The translations under genes and the position numbers were made by a program. 64,000 bases of DNA from positions 80,429,341-80,493,340 of the forward strand of contig OV884015.1 in the NCBI GenBank assembly GCA_930367205.1. Reading direction: 5' to 3'. This DNA is from Acanthosoma haemorrhoidale. Taxonomy: Eukaryota > Arthropoda > Insecta > Hemiptera > Acanthosomatidae. Positions 45,860-58,206 of this stretch are shown here, piece by piece; within the stretch, counting starts at the first letter, position 1; every line of letters starts with the position of its first letter. The notes under the pieces were generated by a model. It ran no database searches. It was not told the origin of the DNA and worked only from the letters and a program-made list of their open reading frames with translations.

Positions 45860-48800
45860 ACTAAACAGACTCTTAAGACAGCTACATGTACTATTTTAAA
45901 GGAGATCCCATATCCCTGAAATAATTTAATATTACTTAGCCTTGTGCGAAAATGTTCAACAGATAATTTTCAGGTATTGCCACTGCGTGCCAAATTATCG
46001 TTTTCTTCATGTAGTGTCAATGTCTTAACGGTCTGGTGTAGACAACGTTTGTTTTTTAAATATAGGCAATAAAATAAGTCACTAACAAAACAAATAGTAC
46101 CACTGAAGATATTCCATCACTGAAGGTACGATTTGGGAGGTGTGGCTTGAGGGTGGCACATATCTAACAATTGAATTAGCGATCATTTAATGAAGATTTA
46201 TCATTTTAAACCAGTTAAACTATAATAAAATTTAATGTACGTACAGATTCGCATTTATATAAACTACTAAGAGTAGGAAAGGTTCATAAAAAGATGTAAT
46301 TTTGTTTTATTTTGTTTGTCCGCTTATCATCATTTTCAATTGAGAGGGGTCCGAAAATTTGTGAAAGTTATCATTCAATTATAAAAATCTACTTTGCCAC
46401 ATAACTGCGCTTGTTCTGCCGTCCACCGTTTCAATTAGGCGAAGGGGTGAAGCGGCCAGAGATTAAAGAAAAACAGGTCAATTTGTGACTCTCCTGGAGG
46501 CGGTAATTTCGTTTTCAACCACCGCCCCACCCCCGACTCACTCCGACTGAATTATCCTTTATTTATATCTTCAGCTATTTTTTTTGTTTATAAAAATATT
46601 CCTAACGGCTGTGTCCACCACATAGCCATCGCTAAGAATGGTAAGGTTCTTACGGTTTAATTGCTAATTGTGGGTTGATATTAGCTAATTAACGTGCTAT
46701 TTTTGGCTTCCAACAAGATATTTGGCACATGAAATAACTATTTCTTATTTGAAGGCGTTTTCAACAGCCTATATTGCTGTTACCAAATGTTCAAAATAAC
46801 GTTGTTAATAACAACATTCTTGTTATTCAAATAACTTGCGAGAAGACAAAAATAGGACATTATTTAATGGTGTTGTTATCGATGCTCAAAATGGGGTTAT
46901 TCGAAACTATTCCGGGATTAATATTTAAAAGAATTAGTTTATTTTGGTAACATATTTCTAACATATGTTAAGGTTTCGTTTTTAAAATCAGAAAATTTTC
47001 TACTTTATCATGCGTGTAGTTCTTTCTGCCTGATCAGATCGTTGCGAGAGATAGCTAAACAAACAAGAATTAGAGTCATGGTCAAGAATGTGTGAACGAT
47101 CTGTAAGGCAAGATTGGGTAACTGACAATAACCTGCCCTGACCTTAGCGAATAGGGTTACGGAAATGATTTTATTTCCTTATTATTATTTTATTTCCTTT
47201 ATATTTAGTTCACATTCTCTTCCATTTTAGTATTAAGTTGTATATTTACTATGTATGTTCCTTTCTAATCTCTGTAAATAGATGCATGTATGTAGAACTT
47301 ATATGGATATTGCTTGATGGAACAGCCTTAACTACCAGAGCTCGGAATCAGCTTATATTATATTTATTTTATAGCTAAGATATGTGCTTATTTTATTATT
47401 ATTCAAAATTAATTTTAAATATAGCCAGGTTCCCAACAACCAAACCATCTAAGGAAATAGTATTCCCTATCCATTCCTTAGGTTATATTAGAAATGTTTA
47501 TTTTTACATATTTTCTAGTTCAGTGAACACAATAAACCATAAGCAAAAAAAAAAGCTTTCAAATGATTTATAAGTTGAAGAAATTTATAGGTTTATTTTA
47601 GTGAGTTCTGTGTTTGAAGGTGGATAAAATGGCTTCCCTGTCCGTCGGTTCCATTAGCCAGGTGAATACACAAGATAGATTAATATCCGCCACCTATTAG
47701 GGGTAGGGTTTATTCAGACACCGCTTCTGTTTCTTACCAGTTCGCTTCTATCAGCATTTTTTATCATAATCATCATAACGTATGGAATAGAGAGCGAGAG
47801 AGAGAGAGAGCGAGGGAGGGGGAGAAATCTTGCGATACTTAATCGGGTCCTAGAATATACAGTTGTAAATAACCTACGCTAAAGGGGGCGTCCTGATGCC
47901 AGCTGACCTCTTGATAAAGTCACTAGCATAAAAACCATTCAGCCCTTTATAGATAGTTATAATACTTAGAAATGAATAAGAACAAAAAGAAAATACTTTT
48001 GACCGTGATCGACAATTTCGTTCATCTTTTGCTCACTAAAGGTAAATCAGTATCCTCAATCAACAATTAAAAGCTGAAATGATACCTTTCATTAGGTTTA
48101 GCTACTGGCATGGTTGATAATTAATATGAGTAGATGTGCTTGAGAAATAAAAAACAAAATATGTGAAGAACCATAAACAAGATTTTATTAAAAAAAAAAA
48201 AATTATAACTTTAGAAAATGAACACTTAGAAATAAAGTTAGATTTAATCAGTATTCTCTAAGAGTATTCATCAGTATTCTGTAAGAAAATATTCTTATGA
48301 CACATTATAAAAAATATAAAAAGATGAAATGACAAATTAAAAAAATATTACTGGTTTAAGATCTGTATAAAAACACTTATAACCACTTGTTATTAACTGT
48401 TGAATTCTGTTCATGTATTTAATTGTTGTCTTTTTATTTCCATGTGTGTGTCCTATGTTCGTCGAATGTAAGAGTAACACCCAAAAATCTGTCATTTAGT
48501 ATCCGCGTATATCACATTTAAACAAAGGAGTAGGCATTCCTAAAATTAATATTTTACTTATCCAAGCTCATAAAGAAAATAGCTTCATATGTTAAAATCA
48601 CAGTAATAATAATATTAAAATTGTATCATGTATTACATATACTTACACACACATATATAATATATACATATATATTAGGCAGCAATAAATTTATGTACAG
48701 TCGTTAACAAACACATTTACATGTTCGAATGCATCATTGAAATCGAATGGATATTTGTCAGCACCCTCCCTGCCTGCCGACCCCCCGAGAAACTGCGAAG

Positions 48801-49230
48801 ACGTTTTTAATGGCTCCTTATAACTATAATTCTAAAAGTTGGTCCCAATCAGGACTTTGAGATCTTTGAAATGACACCTAACTAAACATAATGGAGACAT
48901 ATTTTTCTTTTATTACCAAGTAAATTATTAATGCTATATAATCACGTGAACTAATTGTTTTCCGTGTGATCCGATCCCGTTTCAGCCCCATTTTCAGTAG
49001 TTATTTTATATCTATACTCAGAAAGTAGTTTTCCGTTTGAATATTCGTCCATTAAACCATTAAACAGTTTTGCAGCACTTTGAGAAATATTGTAAACACT
49101 TTATGAAAAATTGTCGTACGGTGAAGAGGGTGAAGTACCCACCTGTTTTAAATCACTAAGTACACGATTGAGTTTTAGTTTTTATTTTTATTTTACAGCG
49201 GCATTGGGCTCAGCGTGCGTTTTTAATTCA
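45860..49230. other. AT-rich DNA without recognised genes
   Basis: Nothing supported except a short GA-rich tract around 47791-47823. No coding signal. Confidence 0.5.
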
Positions 49231-49235
49231 ACCAT

Positions 49236-49501
49236 AATTGAAGGGTTTGCTGCAAAAAGGAGGTAGCTCCATCCCATAGCTGTTGGGAGTTAGAAACACT
49301 TTCTTGTGTCAAAAAAAAACCTCTTTTATTTGGAACAAAAAGGATGCAGCTCCAATCGTAATATGTAAACACCATAATTGAAAGTAAGCAACAACAATAT
49401 TTTTACATAACTTAAAATTTGAATTTTTTAAACGTTTTGTTTGGTTTCCCAACAAATGGAAAAATTGGAGCTACCTCCTTTTTGCAGCAAACCCTTCAAT
49501 T
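49236..49501. mobile_element. 266-bp element with perfect 35-bp terminal inverted repeats
   Basis: Positions 49236-49270 and 49467-49501 are exact inverted copies (outer AATTGAAGGGTTTGCTG, inner GGAGGTAGCTCC). The 196-bp interior is AT-rich and non-coding. A near repeat of the inner motif (AAAAAGGATGCAGCTCC) lies at 49337-49353. Fits a non-autonomous DNA transposon (MITE). The target-site duplication is unclear because the exact end within AATTG is ambiguous, so the superfamily is open. Confidence 0.8.
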
Positions 49502-49796
49502 GCAAAACAACTGTTCGTATTTTTGATCAAAAACTGCACCATTTTATTTGTCAAATCATCATTAAAATCGGCTTTTCCAAAATCCAGTCTTGGCAAAAAT
49601 ATAAACTAAACCGCTCCTGACATTGAAGGTTCGACTTAAGTCCTGGTTGATAATCCTGTCAGATTCACAAGATTTATGATCATTTCCGTTTGATAATACA
49701 AAAAAGACTACTTTGGCATTTAGTGCTATCAAAAAATAACGGGATACCAACTGAATTCACATTATACCTATTGGTGTGCACGAAAATGTATATATA

Positions 49797-50342
49797 CACA
49801 GGGGTCCAAAAAAATGTATCCACCGGTTAACAGCCCATAACTTGCAAACTAATTGACGGAGTTGTCTCATTTTTGGTGAAAGTGTCCAACTTAAATATAA
49901 CACTGTAGATGTTCGAAATGGTCACCATTAACACCCACACACAAACGATGCCGCCGAACTGCAGCACGAACTACTGACTACAACGTGTTCAGTTGGATAT
50001 TTGCACATGAATGTACGATGAATTCTCGAAGTTCATCCAATGTGCGTGGCTTTTGTCGATAAACGATGTCCTATAGTGTTCCCCACAGGTAACATCTTGT
50101 TGAAAGTAAAATCTTCCGTCTCCATACAAGTCTTGGATGGCAGGTAAAATGGATGTTTGAAGTTTCTGAAGGTACGCCTCACCGGTAACTGTGCCGTCAA
50201 AGAAGAATGGCACAATCATATGGCTTGTATGGCGATTGCCGGAACTACAAACTATTACACTACCAAAAATGGGATAACTCCGTCAATTAGTTTGCAAGTT
50301 ATGGACTTTTAAACAGTGGATACATTTTTTTGGACCCCTCTG
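49797..50342 (-). mobile_element. Tc1/mariner-type element, internally deleted
   Basis: TA at 49795-49796 and 50343-50344 flank terminal repeats that share GGGGTCCAAAAAAATGTATC, inverted. Just inside, AACTTGCAAACTAATTGACG also recurs inverted, so the repeats reach about 65 bp. On - (50219-49989) the frame reads PFFFDGTVTGEAYLQKLQ, PAIQDLYGDGRFYFQQD with the second catalytic Asp of Tc1/mariner transposases; the expected GAPPH after it is altered. A separate piece near 49885-49960 resembles the C-terminus. The first and last catalytic residues are missing. Confidence 0.82.
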
Positions 50343-50349
50343 TATTTCT

Positions 50350-53300
50350 GTAGGAACTAAAGAGTACGTTCCTGACCAAATGTGAACATTTTTTTTTAAT
50401 TTATGGTTTTAAAATAAATTACAATAAAATTTTAAATTAAAACTACTGGCTGGTAAACCTTTGAATCTAATGTGCCATACCTGAGGATGAGTAAAGAGTG
50501 CTATGCACGGAATGAAATTCGACAACGTCCCTATGAATTGTGTGGTTAGTTTACAGAACTAATCTCAATTAATTTTGTTTTGAAACGATGGCTATTCACA
50601 AAAAAAAACAATTATTAAAGGTTCCAACATTGTAAGTTAATTGAAAACTTCAGTGTAGGCTCTATGACGATCTTCAACTCCTACGCTATATGCTTTAGCC
50701 TGCATTCACATTTTGTCTATTTGCACACTTGTAATATAAGTAATGAGGGTTCTGGGTAGAAATGGTACCCATATTTACATATGTTGTCAGGATAAAATGA
50801 CTCAATTACCATTGCACGCTGACTCCTTCTCTTATTCACTATAAGAGAAAGAGAAGACAAAGTATAAAGTACTAGATAGTTCTAAGCTGGGGTAACTGCT
50901 TAAAGTCTTTCCGGCGGGAGTGCTCCAGGAAATGTAAAAAAAAGGAAAAGGAGATCAAACTGTCCTACTTTCTATCTACTTTCAGTTTAGTACAGAGGTA
51001 CGTAGCTCAACAAGTAATTTCTGTAAAAACTGTAAAGAACAATTTTTGCATCAGAAATATTGCAAATAAAACTTGTTAAGGTGTACTTAACGCCTCGTCT
51101 CACCATGATCATAATAATTACGTGAACTTAAAGTACGATGCCATTATTTCAGTAATTAAAATTTAAATCCTTTACTGACATAAAAAAAAATTCACCCCAA
51201 GGATAGTAGAAGCTTCTTCGTTGTTTATAAAAACCAGTTTCTTTTCAAGATACAGGGTCTTTTTTTTTTGTTGGGGGGACGGGTTGCTGTGTTGCAATCC
51301 CTTTAAAGGGTAGATTAGATCAAAAACGTGTATACATACGCATATATGTTATATATAATATAACATATGTACGTATGTAAAAAACGTACATTAGGTGTGG
51401 TAGATCTAATAAAATCCTTGATTGTTCAACAAGGAAACAAATAATGTATAAGGATTGAACACAAAAAATACTGCTTTTATTTTTTTTTCTATTGGCTTTA
51501 GTACGATCCGGCACATTGTCAAAACCCGGTGAAGGAATTGTCGATCCGTGATTAACAATATAAAAAGTATATAAAGGGATTGATGGATTTACTTACCATT
51601 GTATATTTGAATAAATCAATATTACTGGAAACGTGGTTTTAGTATTTATTTTTTTTATTCCAAGAACGAAGCTTACTGGAACGTTTGGAATCAGTTCGTT
51701 ACACTGCGTTCTCCCAGGCGGAGGCTAATTTGAGTCGGAGCAGGATTATTTAAGATTTTCACAGTTCGTTTCTTTTTTTGCGAACGTACAGTGATTGTGC
51801 CTATTGGCTAAAGAATCAAAAGAGTGTTATTTGAATCGTAGCAGGACGTTCACTCGTGCATAGAAACGAATCTTGAACGGATCTTATAAAAGTAATTTAG
51901 TAATAAAACGAATTTTGAAGAATATTTTTTGGTTTTTTTTGTCAACTGCCGACCATCTTGGCTGTGCAAGTGAGTGTAAAGTTGGGATCTAAGATAAACT
52001 CCGAATTGCGGTTGGTTCTATTGTCATAGGTGAACTCGTAGGTATGCATAGATTGGCCTTCTAAATTATGAACCATGTTAGTGCGGAAGGGAGCAACGCT
52101 ATGAGGGTGGTGGTTAGGAATCGGACCTTCAGTACCTAGGTTACCCAAACTTTCTGCCGCTCTAGACCTTATGCTGTAGTCCTTTTTAGACTCTTACAGT
52201 GTACTGTACCTTGTATATAGTATACTACTTACAGTATTTTGTAGGCCTTCGGCCTGTTTTCCTCTAATCGATCTGTACATTGGCTGGTATTATGGACGTT
52301 GAAAGAGGTATTTGAGGAATATCTATTATTTTTAAGGTTGAATTATCTTTTAACAAACCTCCCAACGACTAGAACATTCCGATTTATTTATTTAATTTTT
52401 GTTGACGTGAGCGACCACATGTGCTGGGGCATTATTGTAGCCAAGATTAAATTAGATATAAAAATTGCTATATAAGATTGTATTTACGTAAAAAGAAAAA
52501 ACATGTTTAAAATCGTGGTGAAGGGATCTTTCCAAGTAGTAGTTGTGGGTTATCTTGGTGTGGCCAATACATTCAATCTGGTTGTCGTCGATTTCTCTCT
52601 TCTTGTCAGATCACCTAGTGGCCTGAAGTCGAAGATTGAATCCTTTAGAGATTTAAACTAGTATTTTCCGAAAAATCCAAGAGATGGCCAGTTAAAGAGG
52701 TTTACACTGATAGACGTTTCAAGAAGAGTTTATTTAAAAGTACAACGAGGTAAACGGTCAGTAGATACTGTCTCACGCCTAAGCGGGAAGAGAGAGTGTG
52801 ACTGACTGAGGACGGGTAAAATCTGGGGAAGGTATTCAGGGAGAAATGGATCATGCCTCCTCAGCGGGGCGTGGGAAATATAGGTGGATGTTGCCTAAGC
52901 CGATGGACGTCATCTGGGCTATTGCTTAGGGAAGGACGAATTATTGTTTCCATAACAAGGCCTGATAAATGAGGGTTGTCTCATCTGGATAGGTGTCATC
53001 CGGGCCACTGCTGTGCCAGCAGCTGACGTGATTTGTTGGCATTTCGTAACTGGCCTCCTGTACTCGAATCTCTTGTGGCTTTGCTGGTCTTGCAAGGGAA
53101 TAGGGATGGCGAGGGAGGAGGACAAGGTGCAAGCCTTTAGCTGCCATGTTAGGTAATCAATTGCGGCTGACTCCGGTGTGTAGGAAGACCCCTTATGCAG
53201 GCGCTGAAGGTAGTCGAGTAGAAAAAATATGATAAGTTAGATATGTCAATTAATTCGTACTCCTGAGACCCTAAGGAACCCAAAAATACATATTGCCAGC

Positions 53301-53555
53301 CGCTTTATTGCCTCCCCCCTTTTTGGGGACCCCAAACCGCTCCTACTTTCTCCATTGTACAGACGCGTGAGAGGTAGGAAGGTCGCATCAAATCATCACT
53401 TAAGTAACTGTTAAAACCTTTTCCTTTTCTATTATACATGTACTATTTTTTACTGCAAAAAGTGAAAAATTTCTTTTATATATTACTTGTTTGAAGCGGA
53501 GAATGAGTCATTATATTTTTTTCTGTAATTCATCAGGAGATTTAGTGAAAACTTC
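50350..53555. other. Unassigned region
   Basis: No gene recognised. Two stretches, about 51.65-51.90 kb and 52.73-53.23 kb, are GC-richer than the rest and may be parts of unrecognised elements, but show no terminal repeats or coding motifs I can name. Confidence 0.4.
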
Positions 53556-53559
53556 TAAA

Positions 53560-55292
53560 CAACAAACGTTTATTTCAATAATAGAAGATTCACGTAGACG
53601 AAAATATAAACTTACTGAGAAGTTTTATAAAGTGTACTAACCAGATTCTACGACACAATGTTTTTCGTGGCATAGATCATTTATGGCGAGTTATGTCAGC
53701 GAGGGGTAAAAATGGCGTTGAGAAAAAGCATTGGTAAAAGAATTAGAAAAATCTGCTCCTTCCACTTCAGACATCAATAATACAAGTAGCGTTATTATTC
53801 GACATTCTGAAAGGGTTTCTGGAGAAAATGAATCAAAATTAAAATGTTAGATATGTGGTAATTTACCAGCCATGGTAGAAATTCTTTTAAATTCAATCAA
53901 GGCAGAAATAATCAATTATTACAAATTAAATTTATTAAGTACCGGAGAATACTTCATACCTCACACTAATTACATTCGCGGTTTCATTTTACCTACAAGA
54001 TATGCTAAACCTACCAATGGAAGTTGTAAATGACCTAGAATGCTAGCTATAAAACAATTAGCTGGAAAATTCAATTCAACTTGTTGCGACTTGGTGTTCA
54101 GAAATCTCAAAATCGATCTTCGGCAGTACGTGGAGGCTTCACTGGGATAACACAAAAAAAGGTGCAGAGCAGAGATGGCTACTTTTATATCCTGTTAAAA
54201 ATTCTATTCACTCCACTCTATTATCATACCCTCAAATAAAATTTTACGCTACCAATGACATTTATTCTAATTTTCATAGCGAATTTCTTAAGATGGAGAA
54301 GATACTCAAAAGTTAATCAGGAGTATTAGAGATTGTGATCCTTTCAAGGTAAATGAGTGTGGTCCCTTGCAGATCAATCTTCTACGCAGTGCTTGGTCAA
54401 TCTCAATACAACTGGGTAATCGTAAAATATGAAAGTGAACGATTTGAATTAAACACTAAAAATTTTTACGACCCTATAAAAAAGTTCCATTCCACAGCTT
54501 TGATTAAAATACAAATAAAATTGAAACAAGAACCGGTAATTAAAAAAGTGAAGAATTCTACAGATGTAATGTATGTTCAACAAACACACACAAAATCATA
54601 GCGGTTTTTCAATCCGGTATCAGCATCTTCTGAAATATTAGATTATCGTGAATATCTTATTGTTCAGCAAGCCTTCTACAAGAAATGTATCACGTCGTTA
54701 CTTGTCAGTGAAATTGAAATTAATCATTTACTGTGCAAATTTCTCAATGGCACAAATGTTATCTTCATATTCTTCCAAAAGTATCACTGTTAACGGTATA
54801 TCACAAGTTCATCAAACACAAATTTAAAAAAATCAATACATTTCGTTCTTTTGCTAAGGCATACTTTACAAAACGTCGTTTATTATTCTCGTCCTGGTGT
54901 TAAAAGAGTTGATATAGTTTTCGACAGATATGATGGAGTTTACATGAAATTGTTGGAGTCAACATTACGAAGCAAAGGACGAACCGCCAAGAAAATTATG
55001 ATTTCCAACTACTCAACAAGTATTCCAGCTGATACTAGATACATTTTTGGGAGCAAACTGTACGTTTGCGGTAGATTTGATGATCTGACTAAGTTTTTTA
55101 TATTACAAGGTCGCTCTTTTTCAGGGGTTTTACAATTGAAACTACTTAGAAGCCAACTAAAAGATGTTTCGTCACATATCCCATGCAAAAAAATGCAATG
55201 TGCTGAGATTGTTATTATAAGCGCCGGTACAGACGTTTTTATTCTAATGATTCATTTTCGGTCGAAGCTTGCAAATATTGGCTGTCATATAT
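53560..55292 (+). pseudogene. Decayed gene of a transposon-associated, unnamed family
   Basis: The last open part (54851-55292) has VDIVFDRYDG followed by a basic block, and near its end AEIVIISAGTDVFILMIHF. I recall the same pair (VDIVxDxY...R, then a VVxxxDTDVLVLL block) from large repeated proteins found next to transposons in insects and cnidarians; no function is known to me. Upstream pieces include SERVSGENESKLKC and a CxxCG-like end near 53850, and a 82-residue frame at 54353-54601. At least six stops or shifts break it, and 53.88-54.16 kb may hold an unrelated or inverted segment. Family recall is from memory and unverified. Confidence 0.42.
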
Positions 55293-55299
55293 AAGATCT

Positions 55300-56587
55300 T
55301 AAATATTGGTTCGCATCAAAAGCAACATATCCTAGGTTGTCATTTTCATTCAGGTTGTCAGAATAGCATGCCTTAACTGGCTGGAATACAATTAGTCGAC
55401 AATGCTTAAAAGCTTCTTCGCAGGATTTTATTCAAAAGAACTTGCATCTTTTGGAAGTTGATTTCTGGATCTTGAAAAATTTCATTACCTTGAAAAAGTT
55501 TGCGTCTTCCCTTTTAATAAACGAAAAGTGACAATGAGCTTCGATATAAGTTAATATTTCAAAATATTGGTTTTGGTTTAAATTTATTAAAAGTTATATG
55601 TACATCTGGTGCATTGTACATATTGTACAATACATTGTTTGTGAACTTTAGCAAAGAACATACTTATGAGAAAATTCTTCAGAAGCACTAATTGAGCGCG
55701 ATTTGATTCACTTTGGCTATGAATTAAGAGTATCAAACTTGTAACCCAAACAAATGACCAAAACACCTTTTAACCCTTCAAATGTATCTCAGATTCCAAC
55801 ACTATGGGTTACAATTGTAAAAAATTGGGCTCAACTTGTATATTTATGTAAATGGTTGTAAACATTTATTTTTATAACTGAATATTTATGTAACCTCAGT
55901 TTTTTTGTGAAAGTGCTTATGAAATGCTATTTTTAACATTATTTATTTATTATTAACATTATTTTTTGCCAAAACCACGGGTATTCATTTTAGCAAAAGG
56001 TTCAAATATTCCATGAAACACGTGTTTGATGAATCTTGTTACATTTTTTTCTTCGTCTAATTTAAAAATTATTTCTTGAAAATTAATAAATAAAACAATA
56101 ATAATAAGTCATTAAACTAACTTAAAACAAAATATTAAATGTTCGTTCTAGAGGAGACGTGAGACGAACCGTGTTTTTTTTTTTTTTTTAAATATTTAAA
56201 TAACAATGTTGTTGCTTAATTGTGTAACATACTTTCGTCATATATGATCCCTAAAAGCCGTATGTTATCTGTAAAAATTTACGTTTCATCAGTTCACAAC
56301 TCCTAGTAATACCATTTCTCTAAGCAATTGATAGCTTACAAAGTAAAAAAAAACAAACGGAGGCATGGAATTATCTGGAAAAAGCAAATAATTTAAAGTT
56401 TAAGACCATTAATACTCATATTAGTTGCAAAATGCGCAAAAATGTTTATCTCTCTGAGTTTCTTTTGGGTGCCTGATGATATTTATTGGCCGTGGTGCTG
56501 TTATTCGTTGAATTTTTAATATTTTTTTAATGTACAATGAAACTGTGACAGACAACAGAATTATGATAGTTGTCGTTCTTGATCGTT
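55300..56587. other. AT-rich DNA without recognised genes
   Basis: No coding region or element recognised. Confidence 0.5.
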
Positions 56588-56939
56588 TTAAGGGATATCT
56601 TTTTTTTTTTTTTTTTTTTAATCCTTTATTGTGCTATAATTAAAATTTGCCTTTTATAAGGCAATAATAATTAAGATAAATGCTCTCATTCATACCATAT
56701 TTACAGTTCATTATTCACTCGCTCATTCGTACAATACTTACAGACAGCCCAGAGACCTCCCAAATCCACATGCGAAGAGAAAGCGGAGTCTTGGGAAGTC
56801 CCCCACACTCCTCTGTCAGCCGCGTCACCGGATACTAGCCAGTGGAGGCTGACCAAGAGCGCGAGAGCCACAGACGCTCAGGACATGAATGGAGAAACTG
56901 TCCATTGCCAGGACTCCCACTGTCACGCGTTTATAGCAG

Positions 56940-57355
56940 GCCACCAGGCCACTGCCGTTTCAGTCTCCAAGGAGGATTATAGGGATGAGTGGCGCAGTGC
57001 AATGACTGTGCTACAAGATTAGGGTGGTTGGAAAGGCTACTGTGGAATTTCATAAACTTGGAAGGGATGAGTTCTAGAATGTAGGGTGTATTAAGGTCGT
57101 TATGAAGGGTTTAGTTGCTGACATAATAAGGGGCATTTATTCGGGGCAAAGTTCTCAAGACTTTTGATTGAAAGGATTGGATACGCTTGATGTTCGACTT
57201 TTTTGCTGTTCCATAGCTCTATTCCGTATGTCCAGATTGGTTTAAGTATAACTTTGTAGATTAGTAGTTTATTTTCTATTGAGAGATGGGATGTCCTTTG
57301 AAGTAGTCTGTACAGTTGCCCAAAGCGTCTGTTTAGTTCTTATCTTTTTAGTCTC
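56940..57355 (-). pseudogene. Family B ORF2 C-terminus
   Basis: Across frameshifts on -: NRRFGQLYRLLQ, then KLLIYKVILKPIWTYGIELW, the usual thumb region of Jockey/CR1-type RTs, then IQSFQSKVLR and HPYNPPWRLKRQWPGGLL near the end. Several one-base indels break it. It continues the RT encoded on the opposite strand at 57358-58194. Confidence 0.75.
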
Positions 57356-57357
57356 GT

Positions 57358-58194
57358 ATGTGGGTTCCAGGTCTTATAATCTTCCTAACCTATATGTATA
57401 ATTGCATTATCCGAACGACGCACTTTCCTCTCCTCTGGAAACATTCCATTATTGTCCTATTCGCCAAACCCGGTAAACCACCCAATGACGCCTCATCTTA
57501 CCGTCCAATTAGCCTACTCCCTATCCTCTCAAAAATATTTGAGAAACTCCTACTAAAACGTCTACTTCCAATTGTTGAATCCAAAAATTTTTCCCACACA
57601 CCAGTTTGGTTTCCGCCAACGACATTCCACTGCTCAACAAGGCCTTCGCGTTGCTGATCACATCTCCTCAGCCCTTGAAACCAAACAGTATTGCACTGTT
57701 GCCTTTCTTGATATAGCTCAAGCTTTTGACAGGGTTTGGCACGCAGGTTTGCTCTACAAGCTCAAAAGATATTTACCACAGACCCTTTTCCTAATTCTAC
57801 AGTCCTACCTTTCAAACCGCTTCTTCCAATTCCGCTATGGTTTAGAATACTCTAACTACTATCCCATAAATGCAGGAGTTCCACAAGTCAGTGTCCTAGG
57901 CCCCATCCTCTATAACCTATACACCGCTGATGTCCTCTCTACTCCCAATACCTTCTTGGCCACATTTGCAGATGACACTGCAGTCTTGTCATCCCCCCCA
58001 GGCCCCGACATAGCATCCCATAACCTTCAAAAACACCTTGACGAGATCGAGTATTGGCGCAATCAATGGCGGATCAAAGTTAATGAAGCAAAATGCTCCC
58101 ACATTACCTTCACCCTTTGTCGGAAGTCCTGTCCACTAGTTTATTTTAATTCTCCCCTGTATCCGAGACAGTACGGTACTTAGGCTTCCATCTC
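57358..58194 (+). pseudogene. Family B reverse transcriptase (inverted 5' segment)
   Basis: FPLLWKHSIIVLFAKPGK and SSYRPISLLPILSKIFEKLL lead, in a second frame after a shift near 57600, to HQFGFRQRHSTAQQ, FLDIAQAFDRVWH (block A, catalytic Asp), NAGVPQVSVLGPILYNLYT (block B, with VS for the usual GS) and TFADDTAVLSS (block C, FADD). It ends at YLGFHL next to the target-site duplication. Dead copy, but only lightly mutated. Confidence 0.88.
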
Positions 58195-58206
58195 TTAAGG
58201 GATATC

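Larger units (their letters stand above)
56600..58194 (-). mobile_element. Family B non-LTR retrotransposon with 5' inversion (twin priming)
   Basis: TTAAGGGATATC flanks the element at 56588-56599 and 58195-58206, a 12-bp target-site duplication. Poly-T (56600-56619) marks the tail of an insertion on -. The - part (57355 down to 56600) holds the end of ORF2 and the 3' untranslated region. The part from about 57356 to 58194 is earlier ORF2 sequence and runs on +. The inner junction joins the RT N-terminal side of one part to the start of the other, and only about 10 codons seem lost between the two. This is the expected product of twin priming. Confidence 0.88.

Noticed and set aside
52080..52125. 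Box B-like GGTCCGATTCC on -
   Set aside because: Good single box, but no box A at tRNA spacing and no stems, so no tRNA or SINE call.
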